Below, piece by piece: positions 35,548-44,041 of a DNA stretch of 64,000 nucleotides. Within the stretch, counting starts at the first letter, position 1; the number at the start of each line of letters is the position of its first letter. The DNA comes from Streptomyces ortus (GTDB lineage Bacteria; Actinomycetota; Actinomycetes; Streptomycetales; Streptomycetaceae): positions 6,788,118-6,852,117 of the forward strand of contig NZ_JAIFZO010000002.1 of the NCBI RefSeq assembly GCF_026341275.1. Reading direction: 5' to 3'. Made by a program: the position numbers and the translations under genes. The notes below the pieces were generated by a model. That model made no database searches. It had not been told where the DNA came from and worked only from the letters and a program-made list of their open reading frames with translations.

Positions 35548-36507
35548 ACCCTCAGCCCAGCCCGCACCCACCACCCCCCACCCTCACCCTCCGCTTCTCG
35601 TACGGCACCAACGGTCTGACCGACCTGCGCCTGGACGACGCCCTCACTCCTCGCCGACCTCGGCTACGACGGCGTGGGACTGACCCTCGACCACATGCAC
35701 CTCGACCCCTTCGCCCCCGGCCTCGCCGCCCGCGTCCGCGCCCTCGCCGGCAGACTGGACGAACTCGGCCTGGGCGTCACCCTGGAGACCGGCGCCCGCT
35801 ACGTGCTCGACCCGAGGCGCAAGCACGGCCCGTCCCTCCTCGACCCGGACCCGGACCAGCGGGCCCGGCGCGTCGACCTCCTCCTCCGAGCCGTCCGGAT
35901 CGCGAGCGACCTCGGCGCCCACGCGGTGCACTGCTTCAGCGGCGTCCTCCCGGCGGACGAGTCCGGCACGGTCGCCGAGGACACCGCCTGGAAGCGTCTC
36001 GCCGAAGCACTCACCCCCGTCGTCGACGCGGCCACCACCGCCGGGATCCCCCTCGCCGTCGAACCGGAACCCGGTCACCTCCTCGCCACACTCGACGACT
36101 TCCACCGTCTTCGCACCACACTCGGCAGCCCGGACGCCCTCGGCCTCACCCTCGACATCGGCCACTGCCAGTGCCTCGAACCGCAGTCACCCGCCGACTG
36201 CGTACGCGCCGCCGCGCCCTGGCTCAAGCACGTCCAGATCGAGGACATGCGCCGCGGCGTCCACGAACACCTCCCCTTCGGCGACGGGGAGATCGACTTC
36301 CCGCCCGTACTCGAAGCCCTCGCCGCCGTGGGCTACCAGGGCCTGGTCTCCGTCGAACTGCCCCGCCACTCCCACGCCGGCCCGCAACTCGCCCAGCAGT
36401 CCCTCCCGTTCCTCCAGCACGCGGCCTCGTCCCCCGTCTCCCGGGACATGCCCGACCACCTCCGGCCGGCCGGCCAAGGCGTCCTCCTCGAAGGGAGAAC
36501 CTCGTGA
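35544..36507 (+). pseudogene. EboD/E-neighbour TIM-barrel isomerase, apparently frameshifted near its start
   Basis: The ATG at 35544 overlaps the UbiA stop (ATGA), and the first frame reads a typical opening strand (LRFSYGTNGLTDLRLDDALT) to 35648. From 35647 the homologous reading continues in the next frame (LLADLGYDGVGLTLDHMH) to the stop at 36507. Two bases appear missing in CTCACTCCTCGCC at 35643-35655. The rest is an intact xylose-isomerase-like barrel (VTLETGARYVLD; PLAVEPEPGHLL; LTLDIGHCQCLE; LVSVELPRHSHAG). If only the downstream frame is used, a GTG at 35674 would give 277 residues lacking the first beta strand. Cause could be a base-calling error, a true mutation or a programmed shift. 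Confidence 0.75.
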
Positions 36508-37241
36508 ACGACCTCCACGACGCCCCCGGCGGCGCCCGCACCACCCTCCCGGCGGAGACCCCGCCCGCCCTCGCCACCCTCCACGCCCGACTGAACTCCC
36601 TTCTCGACGGTGCCGCCCGCGCCTGGCTCGACCAGTCCCTCGACGAGGCGGCCACCCACCCGGGCACCCGCGGCCCCATCTCCGTGTGGGAACTGCGCAT
36701 CGCCGAGGCGGGCCGACGCTGCGGACCCGAGTACGCGGAGGCGGCCCGTGTACTCATCCTCCACGCGGCCCGGGCCGACGCCCCGACCCTCGCCCGCGTC
36801 TACCGCCAGGGCACCGCCGACGAACGCCGCGCCGTCCTGGAGGCGCTGCCCCACCTCGTGACCGGCCCCGAGGCCCTGCCGATTGTCGAGGACGCCCTGC
36901 GCACCAACGACACCCGGCTGGTGGGCGCGGCCGTCGGCGCATACGCCGCCCGGCACCTGGACGCGCACAACTGGCGGCACGCCGTCCTGAAGTGCCTGTT
37001 CACCGGTGTGCCCGTGGATGCCGTGGCCGACCTTGCCCGCCGGGCCCACGACGACGCCGAACTCGCCCGCATGCTCGGCGACTACGCCGCCGAACGCACC
37101 GCCGCCGACCGCTCCGTCCCCCGCGACCTGCACCGCGTCCTGGCCCTCACCGGGCACCACGCCACCCCCACCGGAACCGACACGCCGGAGGACCCGACCA
37201 CCCCCGACGGCGTGCGCGGCACCGAAGGCAAGGAGTCCTGA
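36504..37241 (+). CDS. EboA-domain protein
   Basis: 245 residues; the GTG at 36504 overlaps the preceding stop (GTGA). An all-helical, HEAT-like protein (RVLILHAARADAPTLARVYR; GTADERRAVLEALPHLV; LVGAAVGAYAARHLDAHNW; RHAVLKCLFTGVPVDAVADL), matching EboA, a marker of ebo operons with no assigned chemistry. EboA-C are required in Nostoc punctiforme for moving a scytonemin precursor to the periplasm. Ends in a polar Thr/Pro tail that overlaps the next start (TGATG). The open frame upstream of 36504 is a shadow of the TIM-barrel gene. Confidence 0.82.
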   Translation: MNDLHDAPGGARTTLPAETPPALATLHARLNSLLDGAARAWLDQSLDEAATHPGTRGPISVWELRIAEAGRRCGPEYAEAARVLILHAARADAPTLARVYRQGTADERRAVLEALPHLVTGPEALPIVEDALRTNDTRLVGAAVGAYAARHLDAHNWRHAVLKCLFTGVPVDAVADLARRAHDDAELARMLGDYAAERTAADRSVPRDLHRVLALTGHHATPTGTDTPEDPTTPDGVRGTEGKES

Positions 37242-38212
37242 TGCGCATCTTCGACCCCCACATCCACATGACGTCACGGACCACCGACGACTACGAGGCC
37301 ATGTACGCCGCCGGCGTCCGTGCCGTCGTCGAACCCGCCTTCTGGCTCGGCCAGCCACGCACCTCACCCGCCTCCTTCTTCGACTACTTCGACGCCCTCC
37401 TGGGCTGGGAGCCCTTCCGGGCGGCCCAGTACGGCATCGCCCACCACTGCACCATCGCGCTCAACCCCAAGGAGGCCAACGACCCGCGCTGCGTACCCGT
37501 CCTCGACGAACTGCCGCGGTATCTCGTCAAGGACCATGTGGTGGCCGTCGGCGAGATCGGCTACGACTCGATGACACCCGCCGAGGACACCGCGCTGGCC
37601 GCACAGCTCCAGCTCGCCGCCGAGTTCGGGCTGCCCGCGCTGGTCCACACGCCGCACCGCGACAAGCTGGCGGGCCTGCGCCGCACCCTCGACGTGGTCC
37701 GGGAGTCCGCACTGCCCATGGACCACGTCCTGATCGACCACCTCAACGAGACGACGGTCAAGGAGGCCAAGGCCGGCGGCTGCTGGCTCGGCTTCTCCGT
37801 CTATCCGGACACCAAGATGGACGAGGAACGGATGGTCGCCGTCCTGCAGGAGTACGGACCGGAGAAGGTACTGGTCAACTCCGCCGCCGACTGGGGCAAG
37901 AGCGATCCGCTGAAGACCCGCAAGGTCGCCGACGCCCTGCTGAAGGCCGGATTCACCGAGGACGACGTCGACCGGGTGCTGTGGCGCAACCCCGTCGCCT
38001 TCTACGGCCTCAGCGGGCGCCTCGACCTCGACATCGCCGACACGGACGCCACCCACGAGGGCAACTCCGTCCTCCGAGGAGCCCCGAAAACCACCCCGGA
38101 GACCGGGACCGGGACCGCGACCGGGACCGGGACCGGGACCGGGACCGGAACCGCGAACGGGACCGCGACCGGAACCGGGACCGAGACCGCGCCCGTGACC
38201 ACGGAGGCGTGA
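37241..38212 (+). CDS. TatD-family metal-dependent hydrolase, EboB type
   Basis: 323 residues. Metal-binding motifs of the amidohydrolase/TatD fold: DPHIHMTSR at the start, a Glu in VAVGEIGYDSM, His in LVHTPHRDK and DHVLIDHLNE, and Asp in LVNSAADWGKSDP. The first 280 residues are conserved; the last about 40 are a nearly pure Thr/Gly repeat encoded by a GACCGG hexamer expansion. EboB proteins are predicted to hydrolyse a small-molecule or nucleic-acid-like substrate in metabolite export. Coupled to EboA by TGATG and 3 bp from EboE. Confidence 0.85.
   Translation: MRIFDPHIHMTSRTTDDYEAMYAAGVRAVVEPAFWLGQPRTSPASFFDYFDALLGWEPFRAAQYGIAHHCTIALNPKEANDPRCVPVLDELPRYLVKDHVVAVGEIGYDSMTPAEDTALAAQLQLAAEFGLPALVHTPHRDKLAGLRRTLDVVRESALPMDHVLIDHLNETTVKEAKAGGCWLGFSVYPDTKMDEERMVAVLQEYGPEKVLVNSAADWGKSDPLKTRKVADALLKAGFTEDDVDRVLWRNPVAFYGLSGRLDLDIADTDATHEGNSVLRGAPKTTPETGTGTATGTGTGTGTGTANGTATGTGTETAPVTTEA
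38101..38190. repeat. GACCGG hexamer expansion at the 3-prime end of the TatD gene
   Basis: About 15 imperfect hexamers encode alternating Thr-Gly in the C-terminal tail. In-frame, so the length can change without loss of the enzyme; a likely slippage hotspot. Confidence 0.85.
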
Positions 38213-38215
38213 CCG

Positions 38216-39385
38216 ATGCGCTTCCGCCACCCCGACGGCTCCACAGTCCACCTCGCCTACTGCACCAACGTGCATCCCGCCGAAACCCTCGCCGGGGTCC
38301 GCGCCCAGCTCCGCGACCACTGCGAACCCGTGCGCAAACGGCTCGGCCGCGACCGGCTCGGCATCGGCCTGTGGCTCGCCAAGGACGCGGCCCGAGCCCT
38401 CGTCACCGACCCGTCCGCCCTGCGCGCCCTGCGCACGGAACTCGACGGCCGAGGCCTCGAAGTCGTCACCCTCAACGGCTTCCCCTATGAGGGATTCGGC
38501 GCCGAGGAGGTCAAGTACCGCGTCTACAAGCCGGACTGGGCCGACCCCGAACGTCTCGACCACACGACGGCCCTCGCCCGCCTGCTCGCCGGACTCCTCC
38601 CCGACGACGTCACCGAGGGCACCATCTCCACACTGCCGCTCGCCTGGCGCACCGCGTACGACGACGACCGCGCCGCTCTCGCCCACACCGCCCTGCGCAC
38701 GCTCGCCGAACGCCTCGACGCGCTGGAGGAGCTGACCGGCCGCTCCATCCGTATCGGCCTGGAACCGGAACCCGGCTGCACCGTCGAGACCACGGCCGAC
38801 GCCATCGCCCCGCTCGCCGCCATCGGCCGCGACCGCATCGGTATCTGCGTCGACACCTGCCACCTCGCCACCTCCTTCGAAGATCCGCACACCGCCCTGG
38901 ACCGGCTGGCCGCCGCCGGCGTCCCCGTCGTCAAGTCCCAGCTGTCGGCCGCCCTGCACGCCGAACACCCTCACCTCCCCGAAGTCCGCGAGGCCCTCGC
39001 CGCGTTCGACGAACCCCGCTTCCTGCACCAGACACGCACTCTCACCGCTGCCGGGCTCCGCGGCACCGACGACCTCGGCGAGGCCATCAAGGAGGACGCG
39101 CTGCCCGACGCCTCCCCGTGGCGCGCCCACTTCCACGTGCCCCTGCACGCGGCTCCCGCCGCGCCCCTCACCTCCACGCTGCCGGTACTCAAGGACACGC
39201 TGACCCGGCTGGTCGGCGGCCCGCAGCCACTCACCCGCCACCTTGAGGTCGAGACCTACACCTGGCAGGCACTCCCGCCGGAGCTGCGCCCCCGCGCACG
39301 GGCCCAGCTCGCCGACGGCATCGCCGCCGAACTGATGCTCGCCCGCGACCTGTTGACGGACCTCGGCCTGAAGGAGCTGCCGTGA
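38216..39385 (+). CDS. Metabolite traffic protein EboE-like (TIM barrel)
   Basis: 389 residues. Opening HLAYCTNVHPAETLAGVRAQ and LGIGLWLAKDAARAL, then ELDGRGLEVVTLNGFPYEGF, IRIGLEPEPGCTVETTADAI and GICVDTCHLATSFE match EboE, an AP-endonuclease-2-like barrel with metal-binding His/Glu/Asp. It is coupled to the phosphodiesterase gene by GTGA. Predicted to act in the cytoplasm on the compound that the ebo operon makes or exports; reaction unknown. Confidence 0.87.
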   Translation: MRFRHPDGSTVHLAYCTNVHPAETLAGVRAQLRDHCEPVRKRLGRDRLGIGLWLAKDAARALVTDPSALRALRTELDGRGLEVVTLNGFPYEGFGAEEVKYRVYKPDWADPERLDHTTALARLLAGLLPDDVTEGTISTLPLAWRTAYDDDRAALAHTALRTLAERLDALEELTGRSIRIGLEPEPGCTVETTADAIAPLAAIGRDRIGICVDTCHLATSFEDPHTALDRLAAAGVPVVKSQLSAALHAEHPHLPEVREALAAFDEPRFLHQTRTLTAAGLRGTDDLGEAIKEDALPDASPWRAHFHVPLHAAPAAPLTSTLPVLKDTLTRLVGGPQPLTRHLEVETYTWQALPPELRPRARAQLADGIAAELMLARDLLTDLGLKELP

Positions 39386-40953
39386 GCACCCCCAAGACCC
39401 CCGCCGAGCCCGCGACCGGGACCGCGGCTGTGCCCGAGACAGCGCCCGGGACCGCGACCGAGCCCGCGACCGAGCCCGCGGCTGTGCCCGAGACAGCGCC
39501 CGGGACCGCGACCGGGATCGCGACCGAGCCGGTACCCGAGCCGGTACCCGAGCCGGCCACCGCCGCCACCGGCCCTTCGTCTCCCACCCCTCTCCTCGTC
39601 CTGGACGTCGTCGGCCTCACCCCCCGTCTCCTCGACCACATGCCCCACCTCAAGTCCCTCGCCCAGTCGGGCTCACGGGCCCACCTCGGGACCGTGCTGC
39701 CCGCCGTCACCTGCGCCGCCCAGTCCACGTTCCTGACCGGCGCCCACCCCTCCGAGCACGGCATCGTCGGCAACGGCTGGTACTTCCGCGACCTCGGTGA
39801 CGTCCTCCTGTGGCGCCAGCACAACGGCCTGGTGTCCGGCGACAAGATCTGGGACGCCGCCCGGCGCGTCCACCCCGGCTACACGGTCGCCAACATCTGC
39901 TGGTGGTACGCCATGGGCGCCGACACCGACATCACCATCACCCCCCGTCCGGTCTATTACGCCGACGGCCGCAAGGAACCCGACTGCTACACCCGGCCCC
40001 CGGCCCTGCACGACGAACTCACCGAGAAATTCGGCACGTTCCCGCTCTTCCACTTCTGGGGCCCCGGCGCAGACCTCGTCTCCAGCCAGTGGATCATCGA
40101 CGCCACCCGTCACGTCATCGCCACCCGCCGACCGGACCTGACCCTCTGCTACCTCCCTCATCTCGACTACGACCTGCAGCGCTTCGGCCCCGACGACCCG
40201 CGCTCCCTGAAAGCCGCCGCAGACCTGGACGCGGCCATGGCCCCCCTGCTCGACGACGCCCGCGCCGAAGGCCGTACCGTCGTCGCCCTGTCCGAGTACG
40301 GCATCACCCGCGCGGACCGGCCCGTCGACATCAACCGCGCACTGCGCCGCGCCGGACTCCTTGAGGTGCACACCCAGGACGGCATGGAGTACCTGGACCC
40401 CATGACCTCGCGGGCCTTCGCCGTCGCCGACCACCAGATCGCCCATGTCTACGTCCGTCGCTCCGAGGACATGGAAGCCACCAAGGCGGCGCTCGCCGAC
40501 CTGCCCGGCATCGAGCAACTTCTCGACGACGAGGGCAAGAAGACCCATCACCTCGACCATCCCCGCTCCGGCGAGCTGGTCGCCGTCGCGGAGCCGGACG
40601 CCTGGTTCACGTACTACTACTGGCTCGACGACGCCCGCGCGCCCGACTTCGCGCAGCTCGTCGAGATCCACCGCAAACCCGGCTACGACCCGGTCGAGCT
40701 TTTCATGGATCCGCTCGACCCGTACGTCAAGGTCAAGGCCGCGGGCGCGCTGGCCCGCAAGAAGCTCGGCATGCGCTACCGCATGGCGGTCGTGCCCCTC
40801 GATCCCTCACCTATTCGAGGCAGCCACGGCCGCCTCCCCCTGAGCGACGACGAAGGTCCGCTCATCATCTGCTCCACCCCCCGCGCTGTCGGCGACCGCG
40901 TCGCGGCCACCGATGTGAAATCCCTGCTGCTCGACCTGGCCGGCCTCGGGTGA
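39382..40953 (+). CDS. Alkaline phosphatase / nucleotide pyrophosphatase family protein of the ebo-like operon
   Basis: 523 residues; GTG at 39382. After a 70-residue Ala/Pro/Glu/Thr repeat region, the phosphodiesterase fold begins (LLVLDVVGLTPRLLDHMP). The nucleophile Thr and metal ligands fit PAVTCAAQSTFLTGAHPSEH; further ligands are likely in YLPHLDYDLQRFGP and VADHQIAHVYV. Such type-I phosphodiesterases accompany ebo genes and may remove a phosphate or phosphodiester from the exported intermediate. No signal peptide is visible. Last gene of the coupled operon. Confidence 0.85.
   Translation: MSTPKTPAEPATGTAAVPETAPGTATEPATEPAAVPETAPGTATGIATEPVPEPVPEPATAATGPSSPTPLLVLDVVGLTPRLLDHMPHLKSLAQSGSRAHLGTVLPAVTCAAQSTFLTGAHPSEHGIVGNGWYFRDLGDVLLWRQHNGLVSGDKIWDAARRVHPGYTVANICWWYAMGADTDITITPRPVYYADGRKEPDCYTRPPALHDELTEKFGTFPLFHFWGPGADLVSSQWIIDATRHVIATRRPDLTLCYLPHLDYDLQRFGPDDPRSLKAAADLDAAMAPLLDDARAEGRTVVALSEYGITRADRPVDINRALRRAGLLEVHTQDGMEYLDPMTSRAFAVADHQIAHVYVRRSEDMEATKAALADLPGIEQLLDDEGKKTHHLDHPRSGELVAVAEPDAWFTYYYWLDDARAPDFAQLVEIHRKPGYDPVELFMDPLDPYVKVKAAGALARKKLGMRYRMAVVPLDPSPIRGSHGRLPLSDDEGPLIICSTPRAVGDRVAATDVKSLLLDLAGLG
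39424..39514. repeat. 37-bp direct repeat in the phosphodiesterase N-terminal region
   Basis: An identical 37-bp block occurs at 39424-39460 and 39478-39514 (54-bp period), with shorter CGCGACCGAG and CCGGTACCCGAG units around it. It encodes the low-complexity leader. In-frame, so tolerated by the protein. Confidence 0.85.
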
Positions 40954-41130
40954 CAGCACCCGGGAACGACCGGACGGGCGAACACGAAAAGTGAAACACA
41001 CGGCACCGACACCGTGCCCGGCCTGTGGATAACTCCGCACCGCCTCGCCGTCCCCGCTGGTCGAAGGCTTGCGGTCCCAGCCGGACACCGATCCCGCACT
41101 CGGCCGTACACCAACCGAAAGAGAGACACC

Positions 41131-42306
41131 GTGACCGCGTTCAACGACGAATCCGGATCCGGCGACGCCCTGCGTCGCACGCTCGGCGTCAACCGCCGCC
41201 GTTTCCTCAGCACCTGCACCGCCGTCGCCGCCGGGGCGGTCGCCGCCCCGGTGCTGGGAGCTTCCCCCGCCCTGGCCCAGGACCGGGGCAGAGGCCACAG
41301 CCATGACCACGGTCACGGCCGCGGTCACGTCCTCGTCCCGCCGGGCAAGCGCGGCATCATCCTCTACACCGTCCGCGACGCCACGGCCCGGGACCCGCTC
41401 GCCTCGGACCTGCCCTCGGGCTTCCGCGAGGTCTTCAAGCAGCTGGCCCGCCACGGATACCGCCAGGTGGAGTTCGCCGGATACAACCAGCACGCCAACG
41501 CGCCCGGCGGCGCCGGCCTGGAGTCCGTCGAGGGCGCCAGCCTGCTGCGTTCCTGGCTCGACGACTACGGGTTGCGCGCCCAGGGCAACCACGGTTTCAT
41601 ACCGCCCTCCTGGCCGCTGACCACCGCCGACCTGGACACCTTCAAGAAGCACCTGGAGATCGCCAACATCCTCGGCATGGACCACATGGGCACCGGCGGC
41701 GACCCCACCGGCAGCTCCTACCGGGCCGACTGGGACGTGGCGGCCGACAAGTGGAACGCGCTGGGCAGGATCGCCCGCCGCGAGGGCATCAAGCTGTACA
41801 CGCACAACCACGACGCGGCGTACGGCTTCCTGCTCGACGGGGGCCCGCTGGACGACCAGGGCCGGCCCACCCGCAGCTCCGGCATCCGCAAGCTGGAGTA
41901 CTTCCTGAAGGTCACCGACCCGAAGCTGGTCTGGCTGGAGATGGACATCTTCTGGGCACACGTGGCCCAGTACAAGTTCCACACCTACACCGCCCACGAC
42001 GGGTCGACCCGGGAGAAGGTCTTCGACCCGGCGGGCCTCGTCGCCCGCCACAACAAGCGCTACCCGCTGTTCCACGCCAAGGACGGTGTGGTGAGCACCA
42101 CCAACGGCATGGGCTACGACATGGTGCCCTTCGGAACGGGCGTCATCGACTACACCACGTTCTTCTCGCGGGTCGGCGAGCGGAATTACCACAACCCGAT
42201 GGTCGAGGACGACAACTCGCCCAGCGCCACCGACCCCGCGCAGTCGCTGCGCGAGGCCAAGATCAGTTACGACAACCTCGCGGCCCTGCGCGCCAAGAAG
42301 CACTGA
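41131..42306 (+). CDS. Exported TIM-barrel sugar phosphate isomerase/epimerase-like protein
   Basis: 391 residues, GTG at 41131. Twin-arginine signal NRRRFLSTCTAVAAGAVAAP ending at ASPALAQ, so it is probably exported folded by Tat. A His/Gly/Arg-rich linker follows (RGHSHDHGHGRGH). The mature part is a xylose-isomerase-like barrel (YRQVEFAGYNQHANAP; LYTHNHDAAYGFL; VWLEMDIFWAHVAQ; PLFHAKDGVVS). Exported members may work on 3-keto sugars made by extracellular dehydrogenases such as the one at 28688. A two-way hairpin terminator lies between it and the convergent carrier gene. Confidence 0.87.
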   Translation: MTAFNDESGSGDALRRTLGVNRRRFLSTCTAVAAGAVAAPVLGASPALAQDRGRGHSHDHGHGRGHVLVPPGKRGIILYTVRDATARDPLASDLPSGFREVFKQLARHGYRQVEFAGYNQHANAPGGAGLESVEGASLLRSWLDDYGLRAQGNHGFIPPSWPLTTADLDTFKKHLEIANILGMDHMGTGGDPTGSSYRADWDVAADKWNALGRIARREGIKLYTHNHDAAYGFLLDGGPLDDQGRPTRSSGIRKLEYFLKVTDPKLVWLEMDIFWAHVAQYKFHTYTAHDGSTREKVFDPAGLVARHNKRYPLFHAKDGVVSTTNGMGYDMVPFGTGVIDYTTFFSRVGERNYHNPMVEDDNSPSATDPAQSLREAKISYDNLAALRAKKH

Positions 42307-42388
42307 CCCGGGACGCGTCCCGCACGCAGTTCCCACGCGTCCGGTAGGCATCCCGTAGGCATCCCGTAGGCGCCCCGGACGTACAACA

Positions 42389-42426
42389 GGCGGTCCTTCC
42401 CACGCACTGTCGTGGGGAGGACCGCC
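42389..42426. terminator. Bidirectional hairpin between convergent genes
   Basis: 16-bp arms (42389-42404 and 42411-42426) pair with one G-U and a 6-base loop. It sits between the stop codons of the exported TIM-barrel gene (+) and the second OFA carrier (-) and could end both transcripts. Three copies of a GTAGGCATCCC-like unit precede it at 42342-42372. Confidence 0.8.
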
Positions 42427-42529
42427 GTGGTTCTCAAGGACTCGGAGCGGATCGTCGGGGTCTTCAGGGTGCCCAGGGTGTCCTGAGCGTCCAGGACGTC
42501 GGGGACGGACGCGGCGTGGGGGACACGGG

Positions 42530-43918
42530 TCAGGCCGTCTCCTCACCGATGGGATGCGGGTTGGGCACGACGCGCTTGGGGTGGGGCCGGCCGGGAGCCC
42601 GGAGGAAGAGCGCCAGGACGGCGGAGCCGAGCCCGATGCTGCCGGCCAGCGCGAAGGCACCCCCGTAGCCCCAGGCGCCGACCACGATGGCGCCCACGCC
42701 GGAGCCGACGAGACCGGAGATCAGCTTGGAGCTGTAGACCATGCCGTAGTTGGAGGCGTTGTTGTTCTCACCGAAGTAGTCGGCCGTCATCGCGGCGAAC
42801 AGCGGGAAGATCGCGCCGCCGCCGAAGCCGGAGATCATCGAGCAGACCAGGAAGAACGGCATCGAGCCGAGGTTCCCGGAGAAGAACACGCCGAACTGCG
42901 AGCAGCCGAGCACGACACAGACGATGACGAGGGTGTTCCGGCGGCCGTAGCGGTCCGAGATCCAGCCGATGACACCCCGGCCGGTGCCGTTCACGATGGC
43001 CTTGAGCGACATGGCGGTGGCCACGATGCCGCCGGCGAACCCCATCTCCTTACCGAAGGGGACCTGCATGGCGATACCGAAGATGTTGATGCCGGCCGTG
43101 CACAGCAGGCAGAACCACATCATCCACAGGACGGGCGTCCTGGCCGCCTCGCGCGGTGTGTACTGCTTGACCGCCGGCGGGTTCTTGGCCAGCGCCCGTA
43201 CGACCCGGGGGTCGGTGGAGGTCTTCAGCGGGTCCACGTGCGCGGGCCACCAGTTCTTCGGCGGGTCCTTGAAGAACCAGCCCGCGAACGCGACGACCGT
43301 GCAGCAGATCACGCCTACGCAGACAAGCACCGTCTCGTAGTTGGACAGGTCCATGTACGAGGTGAACAGGAACACGAAGGGCACGGAACCGTAGGCGAAA
43401 CCGCCGTTGACCATGCCGGTCTTGCCGCCCTTGCGCTCCGGATACCACTTGCCGACCATGTTCACGCAGGTCGCGTAGACGAGTCCGGCGCCGATGCCGC
43501 TGAACATGCCGAAGCCTATGTAGGCGACGATCACATGCGGGGCGTACGCCAGCGAGAGGTAGCCCAGGAGTGTGCCGCACGCGCCGAGCATCATGGCGTA
43601 CCGCGCGGGCAGCCGTCCGCTCTCACGCAGTTGGCCGGCCGGGAAGGCCACGGCCGCCTGGAAGAAGATCCAGACGCCCATCAGCCAGAAGATGTGCCCA
43701 CTGTTCCAGAGGTGGGCCTCGTGCAGGGTGTCCTCGGCGGAGGTGAACGCGTACTCCGAGGAGCTGATGCCGAGCATGCCCATCCAGGGGAAGAGCACCA
43801 TGGTCCAGCGTGGTCGGCCCATGACGTCCCGGTCGGTCTCACCGATCCGGTACAGGCGGCCGTTGCGGTCCGTCACCTCCCTGTAGGGGACGGGTGTCGT
43901 GTAGTCGGTGGTTGTCAT
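42530..43918 (-). CDS. Second OFA-family MFS transporter (oxalate/formate antiporter type)
   Basis: 462 residues with 12 predicted helices. Diagnostic OFA features: the long first loop with LHEAHLWNSGHIFWLMGVWI, the GKWYPERKGGKTGMVNGGFA segment, and FKDPPKNWWPAHVDP followed by TPREAARTPVLWMMW. It is a longer, different branch from the carrier at 12279 and has no small-subunit gene. ATG at 43918. It lies downstream of the frc operon on the same strand but a 13-bp hairpin (43996-44026) separates them, so it may have its own promoter. It should move oxalate, formate or a similar acid. Confidence 0.92.
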   Translation of the reverse strand: MTTTDYTTPVPYREVTDRNGRLYRIGETDRDVMGRPRWTMVLFPWMGMLGISSSEYAFTSAEDTLHEAHLWNSGHIFWLMGVWIFFQAAVAFPAGQLRESGRLPARYAMMLGACGTLLGYLSLAYAPHVIVAYIGFGMFSGIGAGLVYATCVNMVGKWYPERKGGKTGMVNGGFAYGSVPFVFLFTSYMDLSNYETVLVCVGVICCTVVAFAGWFFKDPPKNWWPAHVDPLKTSTDPRVVRALAKNPPAVKQYTPREAARTPVLWMMWFCLLCTAGINIFGIAMQVPFGKEMGFAGGIVATAMSLKAIVNGTGRGVIGWISDRYGRRNTLVIVCVVLGCSQFGVFFSGNLGSMPFFLVCSMISGFGGGAIFPLFAAMTADYFGENNNASNYGMVYSSKLISGLVGSGVGAIVVGAWGYGGAFALAGSIGLGSAVLALFLRAPGRPHPKRVVPNPHPIGEETA

Positions 43919-43995
43919 GTCTCGTAGCACCCCTTGCGTCGAAAGATCTGGCCAGCGCCCCCTGTCCAATGCCTTTCGTGTGCGCACGGGTCCCG

Positions 43996-44026
43996 GGGCG
44001 GGCCGACGCGCACCGTCGGCCCGCCC
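43996..44026 (-). terminator. Hairpin after the acyl-CoA ligase gene
   Basis: Perfect 13-bp arms (GGGCGGGCCGACG at 43996-44008 and its complement at 44014-44026) with a 5-base loop, 16 bp after the ligase stop codon. It probably ends the decarboxylase-frc-ligase transcript. Confidence 0.75.
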
Positions 44027-44041
44027 GCGCACCGGGTCAGG

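Noticed and set aside
35544..36503. An open frame that would fuse about 320 residues to the EboA protein
   Set aside because: After the first 35 codons it is Arg/Pro-rich shadow of the TIM-barrel gene; EboA begins at the GTG at 36504.
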